A stretch of 36,016 nt of DNA from Alphaproteobacteria bacterium MarineAlpha9_Bin1 (GTDB taxonomy: Bacteria; Pseudomonadota; Alphaproteobacteria; TMED109): the NCBI GenBank assembly GCA_002937675.1, contig PTKJ01000003.1, positions 1 through 36,016 of the forward strand. The letters run 5' to 3'. The translations under genes were made by a program, and so were the position numbers. Positions within the stretch are counted from its first letter, which is position 1, and each line of letters begins with the position of its first letter. This document shows, piece after piece, positions 28,387 to 36,016 of the stretch. The notes below the pieces were generated by a model. That model was not told where the DNA came from and did no database searches. It was given only the letters and a program-made list of their open reading frames with translations.

Positions 28387-29124
28387 TTATTTTTTATCTT
28401 CTACATTTTTTATAAAAATTGCTTTAAGCCTTCTTTGATATAATTCGGTTTGCGCATTTAATAAAACAAATGAAAAATAAAAAATCATAAATGACACTGC
28501 CATTAAAAATAAGGGAATAAGCATTTCGTGATGAATACTTGGACCACCTGCTCGAATTATGCTTGCTGGCTGATGAAGCGTATTCCAATAATCAACGGAA
28601 AATTTTATAAAGGGTATAATTATGGCACACATCAGAGTCAAAATTGCACATGCTCTAGCACTCTTAACTTGATCATCTATAGCTCTTACCAATCCAATTA
28701 GCCCCATATAAATTAGAAATAAAATAAAAACAGATGTCAGACGAGCATCCCACACCCACCATGTGCCCCAAGTAGGTTTACCCCAAATAGATCCTGTTAC
28801 AAGTGCGATTAAAGTAAAACATGCACCTATAGGCGCGCTTGATTTACACAATAAATCAGCCATTGGATGTTTCCAAATTAATGAAAAAATACTAAATATA
28901 GTCATAGCGGAATAAATAAATAGTGACATCCATGCAGAAGGTACGTGAACATACATTATTCTGACTGTTTCTCCCTGTTGATAATCTGGGGGTGAATTAA
29001 ATAGAGCAAACCATAGCCCCAATAACAAAAATATTATTGTTAACCCAAGAGACCATGGATACATTTTTTCAGACAACCGTCTAAAACGGCCAGGATTTGC
29101 ATAATAGTTTAATACTTTTATCAT
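28387..29124 (-). CDS. ccmC: Heme exporter permease CcmC
   Basis: RIMYVHVPSAWMSLFIYS, WGKPTWGTWWVWDARLTSVFILF, NTLHQPASII. Confidence 0.96.
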   Translation of the reverse strand: MIKVLNYYANPGRFRRLSEKMYPWSLGLTIIFLLLGLWFALFNSPPDYQQGETVRIMYVHVPSAWMSLFIYSAMTIFSIFSLIWKHPMADLLCKSSAPIGACFTLIALVTGSIWGKPTWGTWWVWDARLTSVFILFLIYMGLIGLVRAIDDQVKSARACAILTLMCAIIIPFIKFSVDYWNTLHQPASIIRAGGPSIHHEMLIPLFLMAVSFMIFYFSFVLLNAQTELYQRRLKAIFIKNVEDKK

Positions 29125-29137
29125 AAGTTCCGCCTTT

Positions 29138-29803
29138 TTATTCCCATCCTAATCTAATAGCCTTAGAAGCCAAAAATGGAACAATTACTGAGGCAATAGG
29201 AAAAATAGCTGCCAAGACATACAAATGACCTATTCCCCCCATTCCTTTAATCTCAGCAGTAATAGCACCAGAACCCAATATGAGTATAGGTAACATCAAT
29301 GGTAATACGACCATAGTAATTATCACTCCTCCTTTACCCACGGTACAGGAAAGAGCAGCAGGTGCGGCCCCAATCAAGGTAAGTGAAGGGGTGCCCAACA
29401 ACAAAGCCATAATTAATATCCAACAGTATTGAATATCCAAACCAATAATTATAGCCATAATAGGAGAGAGTATAATTATAGGAAGTCCATTGGTTAGCCA
29501 ATGAGAAAAACATTTTGTTATTATTATAAACTCTAAAGATATTCCAGACAAAACCATCTGCTCTAATGTTCCATCTTCATAATCGGAACGGAAAACTCTA
29601 TCTAAAGAAAGCATTGAAGAGAATAAAGCAGCCATCCATATTGCCCCACTAGCAACTTGTGCCAAAAGTTGATTATCCGAACCAAATCCAAGCGGAAACA
29701 TTATTATAGCTAATAAGTAGAAAAGGATTGCAGCTCCAGCATCACTACCACCAGAAAAAGTAGATCTTATATCTTTCAAAATTAATTTTAAAAATATATT
29801 CAA
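29138..29803 (-). CDS. ccmB: Heme exporter permease CcmB
   Basis: GSGAITAE, LFSSMLSLDRVFRSDYEDGTLEQMVLSG, LTLIGAAPAAL. Confidence 0.95.
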   Translation of the reverse strand: MNIFLKLILKDIRSTFSGGSDAGAAILFYLLAIIMFPLGFGSDNQLLAQVASGAIWMAALFSSMLSLDRVFRSDYEDGTLEQMVLSGISLEFIIITKCFSHWLTNGLPIIILSPIMAIIIGLDIQYCWILIMALLLGTPSLTLIGAAPAALSCTVGKGGVIITMVVLPLMLPILILGSGAITAEIKGMGGIGHLYVLAAIFPIASVIVPFLASKAIRLGWE

Positions 29804-29821
29804 AATTTATCCTATTTACCT

Positions 29822-30439
29822 TTAATCTAGAAGCAACGTTTTTGCATTAGAAATATCAACACTGTCATGAGTAGCACAAATAATTGATCCACCGGAGTTA
29901 ATATGATTTTGCATAATTATCTTTAATTTGTTTCTATTTAATTCATCCAAAAATGAAGAAGGCTCATCTAATAACCAAATTTTTACCGGACAAAATATCA
30001 ACCTAATTAGGCTCAACCTTCTTTTCTCTCCTGCTGACAACCAAGATACAGGAAATTCTAAATAATCATCAAAAGATAAAAATTGAATGGCATCTTTAAC
30101 TATATTTTTTTTTACTTTCCAAATATCAGCATAGAAATTTAAATTATCTTTAACTGACATAATTGATTTTAATGCATTTAGATGACCTAACCATGCTACT
30201 CTTGGCGAACCCTTATTAAAAATAGGGAATATTTCTTTTCCATACCAAAGTATCTTACCAGAACTAATAGGAATAAAACCTAACAGACATCTTAAAAAGG
30301 TAGTTTTACCACAACCATTTTTTCCTTTAACAAAATATACTTCGCCTTTATTGAGCAGTATATTAATATTAGAAGCAATCTCTCTACCACCTCTTTCAAA
30401 ACTGATTTCTTGAGCTTCGATTAGGGGAATATTAGTCAA
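29822..30439 (-). CDS. ccmA: Heme exporter ATP-binding protein CcmA
   Basis: Walker A GKNGCGKTTFLR, WLSAGEKRRLSLIRL signature, WLLDEPSSFLD Walker B. Confidence 0.95.
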   Translation of the reverse strand: MTNIPLIEAQEISFERGGREIASNINILLNKGEVYFVKGKNGCGKTTFLRCLLGFIPISSGKILWYGKEIFPIFNKGSPRVAWLGHLNALKSIMSVKDNLNFYADIWKVKKNIVKDAIQFLSFDDYLEFPVSWLSAGEKRRLSLIRLIFCPVKIWLLDEPSSFLDELNRNKLKIIMQNHINSGGSIICATHDSVDISNAKTLLLD

Positions 30440-30455
30440 GTTCGTTCCTAGTTAT

Positions 30456-31691
30456 TTATTCATAAGTTCTTTTGTCTTCAATGACTATTCCATCATTTGG
30501 AATAGCACCTTGCGATACTATTTCTACTTCAGATCTTAATTTCAACTCTGCTCTAATAGCCTCTTTTATATTGTCAATTGATTCGCTGCCATTTTGCTTG
30601 AACTCAACCAACATTTTTATTACATCTTCATGATTTACATTATCTACTTCTAGTCTTAATTTGGATACCGATTTTAATTTTTTTTGTATATTTGCAATTT
30701 GTTCAGGTCTAACAAACATACCCCTAACTTTAGTCGTCTGATCTGCTCTACCCATCCATCCCTTAATTCTCATGGCAGTACGCCCACATCTGCTTTTTTC
30801 TGACATCACAGCAGAAAGATCACCGGTTGCAAATCTAAGTAGCGGATATTCTTCATTTAAGGTAGTCACTACTAATTCTCCCACCTCTCCATCTCGTACT
30901 ACCTGGTCAGTTCCGGGCTTAACTATCTCTACAATAACTTCTTCATCACAAAACATGCCTTCCATATCCCAAGTTTCATAAGCAACTAATCCCAAATCTG
31001 CAGTGCCATAGGACTGTAAGACGTTACAACCCAAATCACTTAAAGTTTTTCTTAATGAAGGCGGACATGCTTCTCCTCCAACCATTCCTGTTTTTAAACT
31101 TGATACGTCCAAATTTTTATCTTTTCCCATCTCCAATATTATTTTGAGAAAAGATGGGGTTCCTACGTAGCGATTCGGTTTTAATTCGCTTATAATACGC
31201 GCCTGTAGTTCTGTGTTGCCTACTCCTCCTGGAATAACACTAATTCCTAACTGATTAGCTGCCTGATCCATCATAAAACCAGCAGGAGTTAGATGATAAG
31301 AAAAAGTATTATACATTATATCACCTTTCCTAAAATTAGCAGCTTTCATTGCCCTCGACATTCTCCAAAAATCTCCTTTTCCTCCAGGCTCGTATATTGG
31401 TCCTGGTGATGCAAAAATATGACTGAAGTCGTAAGCACTCTTCGTTGTTAGGCCACCAAATGGAGGATTCAATGATTGAAATTTTGATAATAAAGATTTT
31501 CGTGTAATAGGAATTAAATTCAAATCTGACCTATCTTTAATTGAGCTGATACTAACATCTTTGAGTATCTGCTTCCACCCCTCTGAATTTGATTTTGCAA
31601 GATCAATAATTTTTCTCAATTTTTCAAATTGATCAGAATTTCTTTCTTCAGGACTTCTTTGTTCTAAAACATCATTTGATTTACTTTCCAT
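30456..31691 (-). CDS. Phenylacetate--CoA ligase (PaaK)-like AMP-binding protein
   Basis: RKIIDLAKSNSEGW..., TTKSAYDFSHIFASPGP, QSYGTADLGLVAYE, GELVVTTLNEEYPLLRFATGDLS, GRADQTTKVRGMFVRPEQI. Confidence 0.88.
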   Translation of the reverse strand: MESKSNDVLEQRSPEERNSDQFEKLRKIIDLAKSNSEGWKQILKDVSISSIKDRSDLNLIPITRKSLLSKFQSLNPPFGGLTTKSAYDFSHIFASPGPIYEPGGKGDFWRMSRAMKAANFRKGDIMYNTFSYHLTPAGFMMDQAANQLGISVIPGGVGNTELQARIISELKPNRYVGTPSFLKIILEMGKDKNLDVSSLKTGMVGGEACPPSLRKTLSDLGCNVLQSYGTADLGLVAYETWDMEGMFCDEEVIVEIVKPGTDQVVRDGEVGELVVTTLNEEYPLLRFATGDLSAVMSEKSRCGRTAMRIKGWMGRADQTTKVRGMFVRPEQIANIQKKLKSVSKLRLEVDNVNHEDVIKMLVEFKQNGSESIDNIKEAIRAELKLRSEVEIVSQGAIPNDGIVIEDKRTYE

Positions 31692-31719
31692 TTTGCTTTC
31701 CTCAGGATCTACTTTAAAT

Positions 31720-34359
31720 TTAATTATTAATTAAATTTCTTAATACGTAATGTAAAATGCCTCCGTTTCTGTAGTATTCTAGCTCACTTTTTGTATCTAT
31801 TCTACATAGAACATTTATCTTAGAAAAACTTTTATCTGGATACTCAACATCTAACTCTAACTCACAACCAGGAGATAAAGCATTTTCAATATTTCTTAAA
31901 CTAAATTTTTCTTTTCCTTTAAGATTAAATTTTTCTGCAGATTCCTCATTCTTAAATTCCACAGGAAGAACTCCCATTCCTATTAAATTTGAACGATGTA
32001 TTCTCTCAAAACTTTCTGCAAGTACTAGTTTAACTCCCAGAAGATAGGTACCTTTGGCCGCCCAGTCTCTAGAAGAACCTGTTCCATACTCTTTGCCTGC
32101 GATGATAATTAATGGAATTTTATTTTTTTGATACTCTAGAGAAGCATCATATATAGACAGGACATTTTCATCAGGAGCACGCGTCGTAAATCCTCCTTCA
32201 ACTTCTGGAACCATTTTATTGCGAATTCTAATATTTCCAAAAGTTCCCCTTATCATAATTTCATGATTGCCTCTTCTGCTTCCATAGGAATTAAAATTAT
32301 TTTCAGAAATCTGTCTGTCTGTTAAATACTTTCCAGCAGGGGATGTTTTTTTAATTACACCTGCAGGGGATATATGGTCAGTAGTAATAGAATCACCGAG
32401 AATAGCTAAACTTCTTGCTTCAATAATATCTTCTAGAGGTTTTACATCTTTTTGCATATTTTTAAAATATGGTGGGTATCTTACATAAGTGGAAGTTGGA
32501 TCCCAGTTATAAGTTATCCCTACTCCAGCCCTAATACCTTTCCATTCAGGAGTCCCTTCAAATATATCTTTATATCTTCTAGTAAACATTTCTTTTTTAA
32601 GACACAACTTTAAAACTTCATTTATTTCGTTATTATTTGGCCATAGATCAGATAAATAGATAGGTTTTTTATCTTTGCCAAAACCAATTGGACTAGTAGT
32701 AATATCTTTAGCTAAGGTACCAAATATAGAATAGGCAACTACTAATGGTGGTGAAGCTAACCAATTAGCTTTTATAAAAGGATTTATCCTGCCTTCAAAA
32801 TTTCTATTGCCTGATAATACTGAGCAAACTAACAAATTATTCTCTTGAATAGCTGATTCTATCTCCTCATCAAGGGGGCCCGAATTTCCAATACATGTTG
32901 TACAACCATAACCAACAATATAAAAACCTAGTTTTTCAAGAGGTTCTAGAAGACCTGATGAAGATAAATAATCACTGACTACTTTACTTCCTGGAGCTAA
33001 AGAAGTTTTCACCCAAGGCTTTTTTTCCAATCCTAATTCAACAGCCTTTTTTGCTAATAGCCCTGCAGCTATCATCACTGAGGGATTTGAAGTATTTGTA
33101 CATGAAGTTATCGCGGCAATAGCAACATCTCCATTTAAAATAGTATTCTTATCTCTAGAACCTAAATTATTACCTATAAATTTTTTTGTAACATCTGATA
33201 CTAAATTTAACTTTACTCTATCTTGCGGTCTTATAGGACCAGACATACTGGATTCAACATCTGACAAATTCAACTCTAATATATCTTTATATAGTAAATC
33301 TTTAGTAGTAGAATCTCTCCACATACCTTGTGTTTTTGCATAAACCTCTACATGTTTAGAATCTCTTCCGGTAAATTCAAGGTATCTACACGTTTCCTTA
33401 TCTATCGGAAAAAATCCACATGTAGCTCCATACTCAGGAGCCATATTCGCAATTGTTGCTCTATCAGCTATTCCTAATTCATCCAAACCTGAACCAAAAA
33501 ACTCAACAAATTTTCCTACTACTCCTTTTTTTCTTAGTAATTCTGTAATAGTTAATACTAGATCTGTAGCAGTAACTCCTTCATTTAAACTGCCATATAG
33601 TTTTACGCCTATTACTTCAGGAATTTTCATAGATATAGACTGTCCTAACATTACAGCCTCAGCCTCTATTCCTCCTACACCCCAACCTAATACAGCCAAT
33701 CCATTGACCATAGTAGTATGACTATCTGTGCCCACCAAAGTATCAGGAAAAAGCATATTTTTCTCATTATCCTCAGATATCCATATTACTTTCGATAAAT
33801 ATTCAAGATTTACCTGGTGGCATATTCCAGTTCCGGGCGGCACCACTCTAAAGTTTTTAAATGCTTGTTGCCCCCATTTTAAAAAAGAATATCTCTCTTT
33901 ATTTCTTTCAAATTCTATCTTAACATTTGCATTAAAAGCTTCCTTAGAACCTGCTCTATCAACTGAAACTGAATGATCTATAACTAAGTCCACAGGTGAA
34001 AGAGGATTTATGGAAGAAGGACTGATCCCAAAATCTGATACTGCCTGTCTCATTGCAGCAAAATCTACAATAGCAGGTACTCCTGTGAAATCTTGCATTA
34101 AGACTCTAGCTGGTCTATAGAAAATATCTACATCAGCGGAACTATTTTTAGAACTATTAATTAATGCATCTATTTGTCTTGTATCTATATCTTTTCTGTC
34201 TAAATTTCTTAAAAGATTTTCTAAAATAACTTTTATAGAATATGGCAAGTTATCTATATTTCCAAATAATTCACTTGCTTTATTTAGAGAGTAGTAGTCA
34301 TATTCCTTCCCTTTAATTTTTATGGAGTCCTTAAAATTACTTGAGTTAACTTCCTCCAT
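31720..34359 (-). CDS. acnA: Aconitate hydratase A
   Basis: VLMQDFTGVPAIVDFAAMR, DSHTTMVNGLAVLGWGVGGIEAEAVMLGQ, AAITSCTNTSNPSVMIAAGLLAKKA, YGCTTCIGNSGPL, GKEYGTGSSRDWAAKG. Confidence 0.98.
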   Translation of the reverse strand: MEEVNSSNFKDSIKIKGKEYDYYSLNKASELFGNIDNLPYSIKVILENLLRNLDRKDIDTRQIDALINSSKNSSADVDIFYRPARVLMQDFTGVPAIVDFAAMRQAVSDFGISPSSINPLSPVDLVIDHSVSVDRAGSKEAFNANVKIEFERNKERYSFLKWGQQAFKNFRVVPPGTGICHQVNLEYLSKVIWISEDNEKNMLFPDTLVGTDSHTTMVNGLAVLGWGVGGIEAEAVMLGQSISMKIPEVIGVKLYGSLNEGVTATDLVLTITELLRKKGVVGKFVEFFGSGLDELGIADRATIANMAPEYGATCGFFPIDKETCRYLEFTGRDSKHVEVYAKTQGMWRDSTTKDLLYKDILELNLSDVESSMSGPIRPQDRVKLNLVSDVTKKFIGNNLGSRDKNTILNGDVAIAAITSCTNTSNPSVMIAAGLLAKKAVELGLEKKPWVKTSLAPGSKVVSDYLSSSGLLEPLEKLGFYIVGYGCTTCIGNSGPLDEEIESAIQENNLLVCSVLSGNRNFEGRINPFIKANWLASPPLVVAYSIFGTLAKDITTSPIGFGKDKKPIYLSDLWPNNNEINEVLKLCLKKEMFTRRYKDIFEGTPEWKGIRAGVGITYNWDPTSTYVRYPPYFKNMQKDVKPLEDIIEARSLAILGDSITTDHISPAGVIKKTSPAGKYLTDRQISENNFNSYGSRRGNHEIMIRGTFGNIRIRNKMVPEVEGGFTTRAPDENVLSIYDASLEYQKNKIPLIIIAGKEYGTGSSRDWAAKGTYLLGVKLVLAESFERIHRSNLIGMGVLPVEFKNEESAEKFNLKGKEKFSLRNIENALSPGCELELDVEYPDKSFSKINVLCRIDTKSELEYYRNGGILHYVLRNLINN

Positions 34360-34396
34360 AATAATATCACCTTTCTAAAGAATATAAGTTTATAAT

Positions 34397-35194
34397 TTAA
34401 CCTTGAATTGTTTCTAGCAAATTTCCATCAGACGAAAATAATGCAGCAAAAACCCCTTTATCACCAGAATCTAGAGTGATTCCATATTTTCCTGATGCTA
34501 AACCTTTGCCTTCTGGATCAAGCCCTCTTATAAATCTTCTAGTTATACCATAAGGCTCATCTAAATTTGAAAACCCTCCTCCCCACCAAAGTTCGTCACT
34601 TTGTGCTTCTAAAGGTCGATCTTTAGCAAGTCCAGCCGATACCATTAAAACACTTCTATCATCATTGTACGCAAGTCTCTTCAATGTAGAAATATACTTA
34701 TAATGACCACTTTGTTTAACCAAAGCTTCGTGAATTCTTACCGATGTACGAGATAAGGCTAAGGCCCCGTCTTTAGCAGCATTTTTAAGTAGACCAGAAG
34801 ATATTCCATAAGCAGAAAGTATTGAATCAAGACCTCTACTGTACATCCATTCAACCAATTCTTTAGGATTAGGAGATATATGAAGTTGCCTAGACTTATC
34901 GAGCAACTCTTCAAATTGACCCCTTAAAAATACCACATCGTTTACGTCTGAAGAATAATTGGATATAAAATTAGAACGTAAAAGGAGAGCTACATCTACA
35001 GATTTTAGTGAAAAATTCTCTCCTTTTGAAGATGGGCCTACAATATTTCCAGTAAAAACTAGTCTATCAAGCAATTTTTGTTTATTTAAAATTTTTTTAG
35101 ATACAGTATTAAGGGCATTTGCTCTTCCTCTCACAGCACCTATAACCCACACTCTTTTATAGGATCCCAAATTATGTAAACGCAAGTTTTGCAT
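34397..35194 (-). CDS. Degenerate calcineurin-like metallophosphatase family protein (putative pseudoenzyme)
   Basis: Motif order resembles ApaH/PPP phosphatases but ligands are altered: VIGAVRGRANAL (cf. GDxHG), FTGNIVGPSSKG (cf. GDxxDRG), FLRGQFEELL (cf. GNHE), MVSAGLAKDRPLEAQSDELWW (cf. HAG), YGITLDSGDKGVFAAL (cf. C-terminal DtG). Confidence 0.6.
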   Translation of the reverse strand: MQNLRLHNLGSYKRVWVIGAVRGRANALNTVSKKILNKQKLLDRLVFTGNIVGPSSKGENFSLKSVDVALLLRSNFISNYSSDVNDVVFLRGQFEELLDKSRQLHISPNPKELVEWMYSRGLDSILSAYGISSGLLKNAAKDGALALSRTSVRIHEALVKQSGHYKYISTLKRLAYNDDRSVLMVSAGLAKDRPLEAQSDELWWGGGFSNLDEPYGITRRFIRGLDPEGKGLASGKYGITLDSGDKGVFAALFSSDGNLLETIQG

Positions 35195-35239
35195 AATATT
35201 TTTAAATTTCCTATCGAAGTATAAAGACCATCTATTAAA

Positions 35240-35740
35240 CTAAGATTTTTTTAAATTTTCTTCCACTTTCTTTTGAGCTTCAGATAAATCTATATTTTTT
35301 ATTACTACTAATTCTCTAATAAACCGGTTCAAAGCTTTTTCATAAAGTTGTCTTTCGCTATATGACTGTTCCGGGTCATCTTCTCCTCTATATAAATCCC
35401 TTATTACTTCAGCTGTAGAAACTAAATCTCCCTTATTTAACTTATCTTTATAGTCTTTCTCTCTTTTAGCCCACATCGTTCTCTTAATTTTTATTTTTCC
35501 TCTTAAAACTGAAAGTGCCGCTTCCATATCTGCTTCAGCTGAAACTGCTCTTAATCCCAATTCGTGAATTTTATTAACCGGAATTCTCAAAGTCATCTTT
35601 TCATTCTCAAAATATACTATTATGAATTCCACCTCGTCTTCTGAAAGCACTTGTTTTTCGAAGCCTAAAGTTTTTCCTAAACCGTGCCTTGGATAAACAA
35701 TCCAATCACCTTCTGAAAAGTTCCCTGTAACTAAATTCAT
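35240..35740 (-). CDS. carD: CarD/CdnL family RNA polymerase-interacting transcription factor
   Basis: DWIVYPRHGLGKTLGFEKQ, IIVYFENEKMTLRIPVNKI, MWAKREKDYKDKLNKGDLVSTAEVIRDLYR. Confidence 0.95.
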   Translation of the reverse strand: MNLVTGNFSEGDWIVYPRHGLGKTLGFEKQVLSEDEVEFIIVYFENEKMTLRIPVNKIHELGLRAVSAEADMEAALSVLRGKIKIKRTMWAKREKDYKDKLNKGDLVSTAEVIRDLYRGEDDPEQSYSERQLYEKALNRFIRELVVIKNIDLSEAQKKVEENLKKS

Positions 35741-35767
35741 TCATTGTACTCCAAATTATTTTAAATA

Positions 35768-36016
35768 TTATTTTTCAGTATTTCCCGGCTTATCAGAAAA
35801 ATATTTCTTAAATTTACCTTCTACTCCATCAAAATCTTCCCCATCCTTAGGAGGAACACCCTTACGAGTAATATTAGGCCATAAATTTGATTGCTTAGAA
35901 TTAAGATCCAGCCATTCATCAGCTGATGATTCAGAATCAGGCAAAATCGCCTCAGTTGGGCATTCAGGTTCACATACGCCACAATCTATACATTCATCCG
36001 GATGGATAACCAACAT
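35768..36016 (-). CDS. fdxA: Ferredoxin family protein FdxA (5' end truncated by window edge)
   Basis: [24 protein letters not shown]...WPNITRKG...[13 protein letters not shown]-like tail; the N-terminal cluster motif lies beyond the right edge, so the M at 36016 is internal. Confidence 0.93.
   Translation of the reverse strand: MLVIHPDECIDCGVCEPECPTEAILPDSESSADEWLDLNSKQSNLWPNITRKGVPPKDGEDFDGVEGKFKKYFSDKPGNTEK

Noticed and set aside
30772-30981. 69-aa plus-strand ORF inside the PaaK-like gene
   Set aside because: Antisense shadow, no domain; the ones at 33728-33976 and 34959-35162 are rejected for the same reason.
1-36016. CRISPR arrays, tRNA/rRNA genes, intact transposases or defence systems
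   Set aside because: Scanned by eye for repeats, cloverleaf-like conserved tRNA motifs and transposase or nuclease motifs; none convincing apart from the ordinary HNH gene, which sits in a housekeeping context.

Overview
AT-rich chromosomal window that looks alphaproteobacterial. Gene order and protein families support this: DUF4175/TIGR02302-lysA-lptM-argH-tlpA, a complete ccm operon next to acnA, and carD next to fdxA. The small genome and dense packing suggest a streamlined, probably marine lineage; this is inference. Contents left to right: MaoC-like dehydratase, uncharacterised radical SAM protein, apaG, trkH, a decayed trhO remnant, the biotin cluster bioD-bioF / bioB-bioA, a fragment of a phage/plasmid-type primase-helicase, plsC-like acyltransferase, YdcF/DUF218, MJ0042 zinc ribbon, DUF4175 protein, lysA, lptM (not in ORF track), argH, tlpA-like, thrH-like, etfA/etfB, HIG1 protein, gluQ, carboxylesterase, HNH, a glycosyltransferase/LABN cluster, ccmIHGFEDCBA (ccmD not in ORF track), PaaK-like ligase, acnA, a degenerate metallophosphatase-like protein, carD, and a partial fdxA at the right edge. 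No tRNA, rRNA, CRISPR array or intact mobile element was recognised. Most of the window is ordinary housekeeping. The most interesting items are the trhO pseudogene (3500-3775), the primase-helicase fragment abutting bioA (about 7972-8202), the putative pseudo-phosphatase between acnA and carD, the orphan radical SAM family, and the apparent absence of ftsEX from its usual place.
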